From Amycolatopsis albispora (GTDB lineage Bacteria; Actinomycetota; Actinomycetes; Mycobacteriales; Pseudonocardiaceae), in NCBI RefSeq assembly GCF_003312875.1, contig NZ_CP015163.1, forward strand, positions 1,674,001-1,738,000: 64,000 bases of DNA. The letters are read 5' to 3'. Every line of letters begins with the position of its first letter. Positions within the stretch are counted from its first letter, which is position 1. This document shows, one piece after another, positions 50,813 through 59,790 of this stretch. A program made the position numbers and the translations under genes. The notes beneath the pieces were generated by a model, which ran no database searches, was not told where the DNA came from, and worked only from the letters and a program-made list of their open reading frames with translations.

Positions 50813-50867
50813 TGTCACGAATGTGGCTTTCGAGACGTTTGGCGTCCCGAAAGCCACATTCGTGACA
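50813..50867. repeat. Long intergenic palindrome (20-bp perfect arms), possible terminator or dispersed repeat
   Basis: The perfect arms 50813-50832 (starting TGTCACGAATGTGG) and 50848-50867 are extended by four more pairs after one mismatch, leaving a loop of about five bases. It fills the gap between convergent stops (50786 on +, 50879 on -). Less GC-rich than the surroundings. Its size and symmetry resemble short dispersed palindromes of actinomycete genomes; it could also end transcription in both directions. Confidence 0.75.
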
Positions 50868-50878
50868 CCGCGACGTGG

Positions 50879-52258
50879 TCAGCAGCGGGTGGCGGACGTG
50901 GGCAGCGTGGTGTCGCTGAAGTAGCGGTGTACCAACGACTTGGTGCAGTCCGAGCGGGTGGCGGCCCCGTGCCCCATGCCGTCGTAGGTGACCAGGACCG
51001 AATCGGGCAGCTGCGCGGCGACGTGCTGGGCGCCTTGATAGGGCGTCGCCGCGTCGTAGCGGGAGGTCAGCACCATGATCGGCGGCGCGTCGTCGGCGTC
51101 GAGGGGGCGTTGCGGGTTGGTGGCGGGCACGGGCGGGTTGATGCACAGGGTCGCGGTGTCGTAGGCGCCCGAACGCACATCCGGCGCAACCGCGCGGGTG
51201 CGCGCAGCCAGTTCTTCGACGTCCGCGTAGGAAGCGAGGTCGTTCCGGTTGTCCGCGCACTGCAGGAAAATGGGCAGCGGCATGGTTTCCGTGCTCGGCG
51301 CGCCCTGAGTCCGCGGGGACGCCGGTGCTGCCGGGGCTTCCAGGCGCGTGATTTCGGCGGCGACGGCGGGCAGATCCGGCCGGGTCAGCGGGGAAACCAC
51401 CCGGCTGGTCAGCTCGCCGGGGTCCACCGCCTCGGGCAGGGTGCCCGCTTCGGCGCGGTCGTACAGGGCGGCCAGGCGGGCGCGGACGTCGGTGCCGTGC
51501 AGCGAGCACGCCGGATCGGTGTCGCACCAGGCGACGAACTGGTCGAACGACTCCTGCCCGGCCAGCGCGCTCACCTCGGCGAACCGCCCCGAGTCGACGC
51601 TGTGGTCGTACACCCCGTCCAGCACCAGGGTGCGGATCCGCTCCGGGAACTGCTCGGCGTACATCTGACCGGCCACCGTGCCGTACGACAACGCGTACAG
51701 GTTCAGCCGGTCCTCCCCGAGCACGGCGCGCAGCCGGTCCACGTCCCGTGCCACCTGCGTGCTGTCGAGGTGGTCGAACACCGGGCCGGTGCGTTCGCGG
51801 CAGTCCGCGCCGACGGCGGCCTGCGCGGCGAGCAGGTCCTCGAACTCGGCTTGGTTGCGTGGTTCCGGGCGGTACAAAGTGGACACCAGTGCGGAGTCGC
51901 AGAGCACCGGCGAACTCCGGCGCACCCCGCGCGGGTCGAAGCTGACCACGTCGAAATGCTCGACGACCTGGGGCGGCAGCAGCATGCCGAGTGTCTGCTC
52001 GTTGCTGACCGCGTCCACACCGGAACTGCCCGGACCGGCGGGCAGGTACACGATCGTGCCGTGTTTCTCCCCGGTGGCCGGATGCCGGGCAGCGGCGAGG
52101 CCGAACTGGTCACCGTCCGGATCGGACCAGTCGACCGGGACCTCGATCGTGGTGCACAACGCGGCCGGATTGTCCGCGCAGGGCACCCATTCGGGCGTGG
52201 AGGGCACGAGTGCCGACGCGGTCAGACCGGCCGACAGCAGCAGGAAACCGAAGTTCAT
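50879..52258 (-). CDS. Secreted tripeptidyl-aminopeptidase-type alpha/beta hydrolase (SlpD/E-like)
   Basis: 459 aa. A short signal peptide (MNFGFLLLSAGLTASALV) is followed by an alpha/beta hydrolase fold with PAGPGSSG (oxyanion region), nucleophile Ser in ALSYGT, Asp in TSRYDAATP and His in YDGMGHG. The C-terminal part matches the TAP-like extension. Several Cys residues are consistent with export. The family removes N-terminal tripeptides or hydrolyses small esters outside the cell. ATG at 52258 has a GGAG just upstream; a longer frame (to 52309) lacks a signal at its start. It is divergent from a histidine kinase gene, 108 bases away. Confidence 0.88.
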   Translation of the reverse strand: MNFGFLLLSAGLTASALVPSTPEWVPCADNPAALCTTIEVPVDWSDPDGDQFGLAAARHPATGEKHGTIVYLPAGPGSSGVDAVSNEQTLGMLLPPQVVEHFDVVSFDPRGVRRSSPVLCDSALVSTLYRPEPRNQAEFEDLLAAQAAVGADCRERTGPVFDHLDSTQVARDVDRLRAVLGEDRLNLYALSYGTVAGQMYAEQFPERIRTLVLDGVYDHSVDSGRFAEVSALAGQESFDQFVAWCDTDPACSLHGTDVRARLAALYDRAEAGTLPEAVDPGELTSRVVSPLTRPDLPAVAAEITRLEAPAAPASPRTQGAPSTETMPLPIFLQCADNRNDLASYADVEELAARTRAVAPDVRSGAYDTATLCINPPVPATNPQRPLDADDAPPIMVLTSRYDAATPYQGAQHVAAQLPDSVLVTYDGMGHGAATRSDCTKSLVHRYFSDTTLPTSATRC

Positions 52259-52366
52259 GGGCTCCACGGTGGCGCCGCGACCGGCCGCGCACCTCCCACC
52301 GGCAGCCACGGTCGTCTCCTACCGCGGGAGGAGGCGAGGCCGCGCGCGAGTTCCTAAGGTCGGGGC

Positions 52367-53476
52367 GTGACCACCTTGCGATGGCTGCCGGTGCGGGTGC
52401 TGCCCGTGCTGGTGACGGCCGCCTACCTGGCCGTGCTGCACGGCCCGGTGCCGGTCACCTGGCTCGACTGGGTGCTGGGCCTCGGCGCTTCGGTGCTGAC
52501 GGCGGCGGGTGCGTGGATTCCGCTGCTCGCGGCCATCGGGCAAGCGGGTCTGCTGTTCGCCGTGGACGGTGGGGGCGCGCAGGCGGTGATGCCGGTGATG
52601 TTCGTGCTCGCGATGATCACGCTGGGCGAGCTGTGGATGCGCCGCGACGGGTGGCCGTGCCTGCTGGGCACCGCGTTGTTCGCCGTGGCGCAGCTGTGGT
52701 TGTACGTACCGCGCCTGGACCCGTTGCTGACGCCGGTTTCGCTGCTGCTGACCACCGCGCCCCCGGTGCTGCTCGGCGTGTACATCCGGTCGGTGCTGCG
52801 CGTCGCGCTGGAGGCGGACCGCCGCCGGGAGGAAGCCGTGCTGGCCGCGCGCGTCGCCGAGCGCACGGCCATCGCCCGCGAGCTGCACGACCTGGTGGCA
52901 CACCACCTGGCGTCGATCGCGGTGCAGGTCGGCGCGGCCCGGCACCACCTGCGCGGCAGCGATCCGACGGTCGATGAGGCACTCGCCCAGGCCCACACCA
53001 CCACCCGGACCGGGCTGGCCGACCTGAAACGGCTGATGACCGTGCTGCGCGATCCGGCGTCGATGACCGACGCGGCCGGTGCCGCGGTTGCCGGGGACGA
53101 CGGCCTGCCGACCGCGCTCGCCGCGGTGGTCGACCGCACGCGTGCGGCCGGGGTGACGCTGGACGCGGACATCGACCCGGGGGTGGGGGCGCTCGACTCG
53201 ATCCGCCGGCTCGCGGTGCTGCGCGTGGTGCAGGAAGGGCTGACGAACGTGGTCAAGCACGGCGGCCCGCGCGCGACGCTGACCGTGCGGGCGGGGGAGG
53301 ACGGCGCGCGGATCGTGGTCACCGACAACGGGACGGGCACGCGACCCGGTTCGCCGGGCTTCGGGCTGGTCGGCATGCGTGAGCGGGTCGAGCTGCTCGG
53401 CGGGCGGGTCAGTGCGGGCGGCCGGGACGGCGGCTGGGCGCTGGACGTGACGATCCCGGCCGGGGCGGAGCCGTGA
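52367..53476 (+). CDS. Sensor histidine kinase (NarL/DesK type, HisKA_3)
   Basis: 369 aa. An N-terminal membrane domain of about four to five helices (residues 10-140) has little extracytoplasmic sequence, so the signal is probably membrane-borne. The HisKA_3 dimerisation helix carries the phosphorylated His (about 174, RELHDLVAHHL), then a HATPase_c domain (about 275-365) with VVQEGLTNVVKHG and the G-box GFGLVGMRER. GTG start. It overlaps the response regulator start by four bases (GTGA), the usual translational coupling of such pairs. The target stimulus is not evident. Confidence 0.93.
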   Translation: MTTLRWLPVRVLPVLVTAAYLAVLHGPVPVTWLDWVLGLGASVLTAAGAWIPLLAAIGQAGLLFAVDGGGAQAVMPVMFVLAMITLGELWMRRDGWPCLLGTALFAVAQLWLYVPRLDPLLTPVSLLLTTAPPVLLGVYIRSVLRVALEADRRREEAVLAARVAERTAIARELHDLVAHHLASIAVQVGAARHHLRGSDPTVDEALAQAHTTTRTGLADLKRLMTVLRDPASMTDAAGAAVAGDDGLPTALAAVVDRTRAAGVTLDADIDPGVGALDSIRRLAVLRVVQEGLTNVVKHGGPRATLTVRAGEDGARIVVTDNGTGTRPGSPGFGLVGMRERVELLGGRVSAGGRDGGWALDVTIPAGAEP

Positions 53477-54111
53477 TCCGCGTCCTGCTGGCCGACGACC
53501 AGCGGCTGGTCCGCGCCGGGCTGCGCATGCTGTGCCAGGGCAGCCCGGACCTGGAGGTGGTCGGCGAGGCGGAGAACGGCGAGGAAGCCATCCGGCAGGT
53601 GGCCGGCCTGTCGCCGGACGTGGTGCTGATGGACCTGCGGATGCCCGGCGTGGACGGCATCACCGCGACCGCGCGCATCACCGCCACGCGGCCCGGGACG
53701 CGGATCCTCGTGCTGACCACGTTCGACGACGACGAGCACCTGTACCCGGCGCTGTCCGCGGGCGCACACGGCTTTCTCACCAAGGACGCGCCGCCGGAGG
53801 AACTGCTCGACGCGATCCGGCGCACGGCCGCGGGGGAGTCGCCGTTCAGCCCGGAGGTGCTGCGCCGCTTGGTGCGCAAGGCCGTCGGCGCGCACCGGGA
53901 AACCGGTGACGCCAAGGAACTCGCTTCGCTGACCGACCGGGAACGGGACGTGCTCGCGCTGGTCGGCGCCGGCCTGTCCAACGCCGAAATCGCGGCCCGC
54001 CTGCACGTGGCCGTCAGCACGGTGAAAACCCATGTGACCGCGCTGATGGGCAAAACCGGCGCGGACAACCGGGTGCGGCTGGCCGTGCTCGCCCACCGGT
54101 GCCGGAGCTGA
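53473..54111 (+). CDS. LuxR/NarL-family response regulator
   Basis: 212 aa. A receiver domain (1 to about 120) has acidic residues ADDQ and the phosphoacceptor Asp about 54 (VVLMDLRMPG), Thr in VLTTFDD and Lys in LTKDAPPE. A C-terminal LuxR helix-turn-helix (about 148-205, SLTDRERDVLALVGAGLSN) follows. GTG start inside the kinase stop, so the two are made together. It is the partner of the preceding kinase and likely regulates nearby or dispersed genes. The next gene downstream starts 98 bases later and is also a DNA-binding protein. Confidence 0.94.
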   Translation: MIRVLLADDQRLVRAGLRMLCQGSPDLEVVGEAENGEEAIRQVAGLSPDVVLMDLRMPGVDGITATARITATRPGTRILVLTTFDDDEHLYPALSAGAHGFLTKDAPPEELLDAIRRTAAGESPFSPEVLRRLVRKAVGAHRETGDAKELASLTDRERDVLALVGAGLSNAEIAARLHVAVSTVKTHVTALMGKTGADNRVRLAVLAHRCRS

Positions 54112-54209
54112 GGCTTCCGATCAGCGGTTGATCCGGTCGTTTGGGCGGGCCCGCCGATCTCCCGGCGCGTACGGTGCGGTGGTCACCGTGGCGTCGAGGG
54201 GAGGACGCG

Positions 54210-55193
54210 GTGCTGCTGAGGATCGTGTTCGAGCGCGCCGACCTGCAGCGGGTCCGGGTCGCGCCGGGGCCGGACCCGATGTGGGAGACCGTGCTGAGCC
54301 TGCACTGCGCGCGGGAACGCCCGGCGACCGCGCGCCTGGCCGACTGGCGGGAGCGGACCAGGAGACGCTTCCGCGAGGCCGACGCGCCCCGGCGCTGGCT
54401 GAGCACGATGTTCTCGCTGGTGCCGCGGCGCGGCCCGTTTCCGGACTTCCTGACTCCCGGCGACCGGATCACCGACGTGGCGGCCGGGTGCGAGGCGCTG
54501 GCCTGCACGCCGCGGGCCGCGTTGCGTGCCGATGTCGCGGCCGTGTTCGCCGATCGGCGGGCCCCCGGCTGGGCCGGTGACCTGGCCGCCGGGCGGCTCG
54601 GCCAGGTCCAGGCCGTCACCGAGGCCACCCGCCGGGCCCACGACCTGCTGGTGGCGCCGCACTGGCCGGAGGTCGGGGGCGTGGTGGGCGCCGACCGGGC
54701 GCGGCGGGCGGACACCCTGGTCACCGCCGGGGTCGGGCAGATGCTCGCCGAGCTGCCGGGCGTGGTCGGCTGGGACGGCGCCGAACTGCTGATGCGGTAC
54801 CCGGTCGAGCGCACGGTGCACCTGTCGGGCCGCGGGCTGACCCTGGTGCCCGCCTACTTCTGCACCGACCGGCCGGTCACCCTGATGGACCCGGAGCGGG
54901 TGCCGGTGCTGGTCTACCCCGCCGCGGGCGGCCTGCCCGCCGAACGCGCGGTGTCACCGGAACTGGTCAAGCTGCTCGGCCGCACGCGCGCGGAATGCCT
55001 CGGCGCGGTGGGCGTGCCGCGCAGCACCAGCGAACTCGCGCACCTGCTCGGCACGTCGGTCAGCGCGGCCAGCAAGCAGGCGACGGTGCTCCGCGAGGCC
55101 GGGCTGCTGCGCAGCGAGCGGCAGGGCGCGGCCGTGGTCCACAGTTTGACGCAGCTCGGCGCGGGCCTGCTCGACGGGCACTACTTCCACTGA
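54210..55193 (+). CDS. ArsR-like winged-helix regulator (large, with N-terminal effector region)
   Basis: About 327 aa. The N-terminal 240 residues (MLLRIVFERADLQRVRV…) match no fold I can name but recur in large actinomycete ArsR-type proteins. The C-terminal 80 residues form a winged helix (VGVPRSTSELAHLLGTSVSA, ASKQATVLREAGLLRSERQG). GTG at 54210 follows GAGGGGAGG by five bases; an upstream frame extension is unsupported. No metal-binding Cys cluster is visible, so metal sensing is unlikely. It is followed after 96 bases by the SARP-type regulator on the same strand. Confidence 0.8.
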   Translation: MLLRIVFERADLQRVRVAPGPDPMWETVLSLHCARERPATARLADWRERTRRRFREADAPRRWLSTMFSLVPRRGPFPDFLTPGDRITDVAAGCEALACTPRAALRADVAAVFADRRAPGWAGDLAAGRLGQVQAVTEATRRAHDLLVAPHWPEVGGVVGADRARRADTLVTAGVGQMLAELPGVVGWDGAELLMRYPVERTVHLSGRGLTLVPAYFCTDRPVTLMDPERVPVLVYPAAGGLPAERAVSPELVKLLGRTRAECLGAVGVPRSTSELAHLLGTSVSAASKQATVLREAGLLRSERQGAAVVHSLTQLGAGLLDGHYFH

Positions 55194-55289
55194 GCGCAGC
55201 CGATGTTTTCCCGCTGGGGCAAACTCGTGGCGCGAACGGACTGACCCGCTGTTGGCTGTGTCGCCAGGTGTCAACAGGGGGGCCTGGTG

Positions 55290-58262
55290 ATGGAGTTCGA
55301 AGTTCTCGGCACGATCCGGCTGCGGGACGCCGGGCGTGACGCGATGCTGGCGGGGCGGCTGCGGCGCACGCTGCTCGGCGTGCTGCTGGCCAACGCGAAC
55401 CGCGTGGTGCCCGCCGGTGTGCTGACCGAGGCGATGTGGGGTGACCAGCGGGACGACCGCGTGGTGCGCAATCTGCACACCCACGTGCACCGGCTGCGCG
55501 GGGTGTTCACCCAGCCGGATCGGCTGCGGTCGGAGCAAGACGGCTATCTGCTCACCGTGCTGCCCGGCGAGCTGGACGCCGAACGGTTCGAAACGCTGAT
55601 CGAGGACGGCGTCAACACCACCGCGCACGACCCGCGGCGGGGTGCCGAGCTGATCCGCGAGGCGCTGGGCATCTGGCGCGGGGCGCCGTTCGGCGGTCTC
55701 GACGTGCCGGTGCTCCACGACGAAGCACGGCGGCTGGGGGAGCAGCGGCTGCGTGCGACGGAGGAGCTGTACACCGCGGAACTGGCGGCGGGGCGCCACA
55801 CCGCGGTGATCGCCGAGCTGACCGAGCTGGTCGCGCGGTACCCGCTGCGGGAGCGGCTCCACGGGCTGCTGATGACCGCGCTCTACCGCGGCGGCCAGCA
55901 GGCGGGCGCGCTCGCCGCGTACCGGTCGGCGAGAGCGGTGGTGGTCGAGGAACTCGGGCAGGAGCCGGGCCCGGAACTGCGGCAGCTCGAACAACGCATC
56001 CTCGCCGGTGAGCCGATCGACACCGAGGCAACGGCCCGGCAGGCGACGCCCGCGCAGCTGCCCTACGACGTGCGCGGGTTCAGCGGCCGCGAGGCGGAAC
56101 TGGCCACGCTGGACGAGCTGACGCCGGGCGCGCTCGTGGCGGTGGTCGGGGAAGGCGGGGTCGGCAAGACCGCGCTGGCCGTGCGCTGGGCGCATCGTGC
56201 GCGGGAGCGGTTCCCGGACGGTCAGTTGTACGTGGACCTGCGGGGGTACGGTCCCGACGAGCCGATGGCGCCGGGTGACGTGCTGACCGCGTTCCTCCGT
56301 GAACTCGGCATGGACGGCTCGACCATCCCGCCGGGTCTGCCCGAGCGCGCCGCGCGGCTGCGCACCCTGGTCGACGGCAGGCGCCTGCTGATGGTGCTGG
56401 ACAACGCGCGGACCGTCGAGCAGGTGCGGCCGCTGCTGCCCGGCGGTGCGTCCTGCTCGGTGGTGGTGACCAGCCGGGATTCGCTGGCCGGGCTGGTGGC
56501 CCGCGAGGGCGCGCACCGGGTCCGGCTCGGCCGCCTGCCCTACGACGAGGCGCTGGCGTTGTTCCGCGGGCTGGTGGGGGACCGGCCGGGCACCGCGGCC
56601 GGCACGGAAACCGCGTTGATCGAGCGCTGCGCCCGGCTGCCGCTGGCGCTGCGCATCGCGGCCGAGCAGGTCAACGCGCGGCCGTGTCGGAACCTCGACG
56701 ACCTGCTTTCGGAGCTGGCCGGGAAGCAGGCGGTGCTGGACCTGCTGGATGCGGGCGGCGATCGGCACACCGCCGTGCGCACGGTGTTTTCCTGGTCGTA
56801 CCAACGGCTTTCGCCGGATGCCCAGCGGTTGTTCCGGTTGTTCGGCCTGCATCCCGGCAAGGACGTCGACGCCTGCGCGCTCGCCGCGCTGGCCGATGCC
56901 GGGCACCGGGCGACCCGGTCGCTGGTGGACGCGCTGCTCCGCGCGCACCTCGTGGAAGAGGTGGCGCCCGGCCGGTTCCAGCTGCACGACCTGCTTTCGG
57001 CGTATGCCGCCGATCTCGTCGCGTCGACCGACCGCCTGGACGAGCGGGAGGCGGCGCTGACCCGGCTGCTCGACCACTACCACCACACCGCGCGGGCCGC
57101 GGTGGACCAACTGGAGCAAGGCGGTCTCGTGCCCGAGTCGCCGGTGGTGAGCACACCGGAGTTCGAGAGCGCCGCACACGCGCTGCGCTGGCTGGACGCC
57201 GAGCGGGAGAACCTGGTGCGGGCCGCGCGGTTCGCCGTCCGGCAGGGCAGGCCGTACGCCACCATGCACCTGGGTGGCGTGCTGTTCCGCTACCTGTCCT
57301 CCGGCGCGCACCACCAGCAGGCGCTCGTGCTCTACCAGGACGCGCTGATGGCGGCACGCGAGCAGCACGACGTGCTCGAAGAGGGCCACGCCAACCGGTA
57401 CCTCGGCGCGGTGCACTACCGGCTCGGGCACCCTGACACCGTGCGCGAGCACATGCACCTGGCGCTTCGCTGTTACCAGCGCAGCGGTGCCGTCCGGTAC
57501 GAACGGGTGCAGCTGCTCAACCTCGGCGTGGTGTGCACCTGGCTCGGCCGCTACCAGGAGGCGCTCGGGCACTTCGCCGAAGCGCTGGCCCGGTACCGCG
57601 AAGCCGGCGAGACAGAGGTGTCCACTGTGGATGGTTGTGCCGGTGCGCTCACCAATCTCGGCCGGGTGCACTGCTTCCTCGGTGACTACGAGGCCGCGCT
57701 CGCGTATCTCACCGAGGCGCTCGCGTTGCCCACCGGCGGGCAGGACCGGCGGAACGCGCTCGAGGCGCACCTGAACACCGGCATCGTGTACTCGCGGCTC
57801 GGCCAGTACGAGCGGGCGGTGGGCTACCTGGAGCGGGTCCGGGCGGGCGCCGCGGAAACCGGCAACAGGCTGCTGCAGGCCGGGGTGTTCCCGCTGGCGC
57901 GGGTGTACTGGCGGCTCGGGCGGCGGGCGGAAGCCTTCGACTGCATCAAGAACTGCCTCGCGGTCGTGCGGGGTACCGGCGACCGGCTGGCGGCCGCCAG
58001 CGTGCTCACCGCGTTCGGTGACCTGTACCGCGAAGCGGGCAGTCCCGCTGAGGCGATGCCGTACTACCGCGAGGGGCTGGCGGTCGCGGAGGCGATCGGC
58101 AAGCCGTACGAGCGGGGCCGCGCGCTGGCGGGCATCGGCTACGCGAGCGCGGACCTCGGCGACGAACCAGTGGCGGTGACGCATTGGCTGGAGGCGTTGC
58201 GGGTGTTCGAAGCGCTCGGTGTGCCGGAGACGGCGGAGGTGCGTGCCCGCCTTGCCTTCTGA
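55290..58262 (+). CDS. SARP-family regulator with NB-ARC and TPR domains (AfsR-like)
   Basis: 990 aa. An N-terminal OmpR-type winged helix (1 to about 92) and the BTAD domain (about 97-243, DAERFETLIEDG… LRERLHGLLMTALYRGGQQAGAL; key residues only) define a SARP activator. An NB-ARC ATPase follows with P-loop GEGGVGKTAL (about 286-295) and Walker-B-like LLMVLDNAR. The C-terminal TPR array (about 620-990) shows repeats such as YLGAVHYRLGHPD and ALTNLGRVHCFLGDYEAAL. AfsR-type proteins integrate signals to activate antibiotic genes. The ATG is seven bases after AGGGGGG; a GTG one codon earlier is also possible. It lies 19 kb from the PKS genes, so a link to that cluster is only possible, not shown. 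Confidence 0.93.
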   Translation: MEFEVLGTIRLRDAGRDAMLAGRLRRTLLGVLLANANRVVPAGVLTEAMWGDQRDDRVVRNLHTHVHRLRGVFTQPDRLRSEQDGYLLTVLPGELDAERFETLIEDGVNTTAHDPRRGAELIREALGIWRGAPFGGLDVPVLHDEARRLGEQRLRATEELYTAELAAGRHTAVIAELTELVARYPLRERLHGLLMTALYRGGQQAGALAAYRSARAVVVEELGQEPGPELRQLEQRILAGEPIDTEATARQATPAQLPYDVRGFSGREAELATLDELTPGALVAVVGEGGVGKTALAVRWAHRARERFPDGQLYVDLRGYGPDEPMAPGDVLTAFLRELGMDGSTIPPGLPERAARLRTLVDGRRLLMVLDNARTVEQVRPLLPGGASCSVVVTSRDSLAGLVAREGAHRVRLGRLPYDEALALFRGLVGDRPGTAAGTETALIERCARLPLALRIAAEQVNARPCRNLDDLLSELAGKQAVLDLLDAGGDRHTAVRTVFSWSYQRLSPDAQRLFRLFGLHPGKDVDACALAALADAGHRATRSLVDALLRAHLVEEVAPGRFQLHDLLSAYAADLVASTDRLDEREAALTRLLDHYHHTARAAVDQLEQGGLVPESPVVSTPEFESAAHALRWLDAERENLVRAARFAVRQGRPYATMHLGGVLFRYLSSGAHHQQALVLYQDALMAAREQHDVLEEGHANRYLGAVHYRLGHPDTVREHMHLALRCYQRSGAVRYERVQLLNLGVVCTWLGRYQEALGHFAEALARYREAGETEVSTVDGCAGALTNLGRVHCFLGDYEAALAYLTEALALPTGGQDRRNALEAHLNTGIVYSRLGQYERAVGYLERVRAGAAETGNRLLQAGVFPLARVYWRLGRRAEAFDCIKNCLAVVRGTGDRLAAASVLTAFGDLYREAGSPAEAMPYYREGLAVAEAIGKPYERGRALAGIGYASADLGDEPVAVTHWLEALRVFEALGVPETAEVRARLAF

Positions 58263-58265
58263 GCG

Positions 58266-58296
58266 TTCCTAGGTATATTAGGTCCAAACCTAGGAA
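58266..58296. promoter_or_regulatory. Inverted-repeat operator before the TetR gene
   Basis: TTCCTAGGT (58266-58274) and ACCTAGGAA (58288-58296), a perfect 9-bp inverted repeat with a 13-base AT-rich spacer containing TATATTAGG, a plausible -10 region. It ends 13 bases before the tetR ATG. It suggests autoregulation and control of the downstream hydrolase. Confidence 0.65.
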
Positions 58297-58309
58297 GGTT
58301 AGGAAGCCG

Positions 58310-58879
58310 ATGCCGCGTGCGAGGATCACCCCGGATGCCCTGGTCTCCGCCGCCGCCGATCTCGCCGACGAGATCGGCTTCGAGAAGCTGACGCTGGCGG
58401 CGCTCGCCAAGCACTTCGGGGTGCGTGACGCCAGCCTCTACACGCACATCCGCGGCCTCGCCGACCTGCAGGAACGCGTGGCGCTGCGTGCGCTCACCGA
58501 ATGGGCCGACGCGCTGAGCGCGGCCGTGGCGGGACGGTCCCGGTACGACGCGCTGGTCGCCTTCGCCGACGCCTACCGGGCGCTGGCGACCGGGCACCCC
58601 GGCCGATACGCGGCGACCCGGCACCCGGTGTCACCTGAACGCGCCGCCGCGTCGCCGGGCGTGGCCCGCATCGTCGAGGTCTGTTACGCGCTGCTGCGTG
58701 GCTACGACCTCGAGGAACCCGACGCCACGGACGCGGTCCGGTTGCTGCGCAGCACGTTGCACGGCTTCAGCGACCTGGAGGCCACCGGCGGCTTCACCGC
58801 CGACCACAGCATCGACGCCTCGTGGCGGCGGGCCGTCGACACGCTCCACCACACCCTGGCCAACTGGTCGAAGATCTAG
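58310..58879 (+). CDS. TetR-family repressor (WHG-type C-terminal domain)
   Basis: 189 aa. N-terminal helix-turn-helix (ITPDALVSAAADLADEIGFE, then LTLAALAKHFGVRDASLYTH), C-terminal WHG-type ligand domain with the characteristic RSTLHGFSDLEATGGF segment. ATG start with AGGAAG just upstream. The inverted repeat in front of the gene is a strong candidate binding site. The alpha/beta hydrolase gene begins 13 bases after the TAG stop, so repressor and enzyme form one operon. This suggests that the ligand is related to the hydrolase substrate. Confidence 0.93.
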   Translation: MPRARITPDALVSAAADLADEIGFEKLTLAALAKHFGVRDASLYTHIRGLADLQERVALRALTEWADALSAAVAGRSRYDALVAFADAYRALATGHPGRYAATRHPVSPERAAASPGVARIVEVCYALLRGYDLEEPDATDAVRLLRSTLHGFSDLEATGGFTADHSIDASWRRAVDTLHHTLANWSKI

Positions 58880-58892
58880 ACAGGAGAACACC

Positions 58893-59753
58893 ATCCGCAC
58901 CCTCACCATCGACGGCACGCCCATCGACTACCTCGAACGCGGCGACGGCCCGCCGCTGCTGCTCCTGCCCGGCGGCTCCGGCCACGCGGGCGTGCTCGAC
59001 GCGCTCGCCGCGCACCTGGCCGCCGGCCACCGCGTCGTCGCCATGTCCAGCCGGCTGGCCTCAGCGCGCGGCGAGCAGGGCGACCACCACCCCAAGCTGT
59101 ACGCCGAAGACACGCTCGGCCTGATCGACGCGCTCTTCGACGAGCCGCCCGCGGTGTTCGGGTTCAGCGCCGGCGCCATCACCACGCTCGAACTGCTGGC
59201 CCGTCATCCCGACCGCGTCCGGCTCGCGATCGTCCACGAGCCACCCGTGCTCGGCCTCCTGCCGGACGCCGAGCGGCACCGGGAGGGGCTCGAAGCGGTC
59301 CGGACGGCCGCGCGCGCCGGGCAGCCGGACGAAGCCGCCCGGCTGATGACCGAGGTCATGACGGCTCCGCGGCCGGTCGCGGACGCGCCGGAACTGCGCC
59401 ACCCCGGAGATTGGCTCGACGGGTACGCCGAGACCGCGCCCGAGCCGCCCACACCGGCGCTGCTGGAGTTGTTCGCGCAGCTCAGCGACTTGCAACCGCT
59501 GTTCCTGGAGCACATCCTGATGCCGTTCGCGACCAGCGAGGCCGACCTCGCCGCGCTCGGCGAGGCAGGCCCGCGGCTGGTCCCGGCCGCCGGGATCGAC
59601 TCGCGGGGCCAGCTGCCCTACCGGGCCGCCGCGGCGCTGGCCACCGGGCTCGGCCTGCCGCTGACCGAGTTCCCCGGCGGCCACCTCGGACCGGTCGACC
59701 GGCCCACGCAGTTCGCCGCCGCGCTCCGCGCGCTGCTCGAAGACGCTCGCTGA
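58893..59753 (+). CDS. Alpha/beta hydrolase, apparent ATC start codon
   Basis: About 286 aa. Alpha/beta hydrolase fold with LLLLPGGSG oxyanion loop, nucleophile elbow FGFSAGAI (Ser about 90) and a C-terminal His in FPGGHLGP. Cytoplasmic. The N-terminal beta strands (RTLTIDGTPIDYLERGDGPP) are intact, but no ATG, GTG, TTG or CTG is available in frame near the start. CAGGAGAA at 58881-58888 lies at ideal spacing from ATC CGC ACC at 58893, where homologues would be expected to begin MRTLTIDG. The next in-frame ATG (about 59042) would delete the first strands. Either ATC is used as a rare start or the gene has lost its start by one base change. It is cotranscribed with the TetR gene. Confidence 0.8.
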   Translation: MRTLTIDGTPIDYLERGDGPPLLLLPGGSGHAGVLDALAAHLAAGHRVVAMSSRLASARGEQGDHHPKLYAEDTLGLIDALFDEPPAVFGFSAGAITTLELLARHPDRVRLAIVHEPPVLGLLPDAERHREGLEAVRTAARAGQPDEAARLMTEVMTAPRPVADAPELRHPGDWLDGYAETAPEPPTPALLELFAQLSDLQPLFLEHILMPFATSEADLAALGEAGPRLVPAAGIDSRGQLPYRAAAALATGLGLPLTEFPGGHLGPVDRPTQFAAALRALLEDAR

Positions 59754-59790
59754 GGCGAAGCGGTCAGAAGCTGGCCACTATTCTGGGCGC

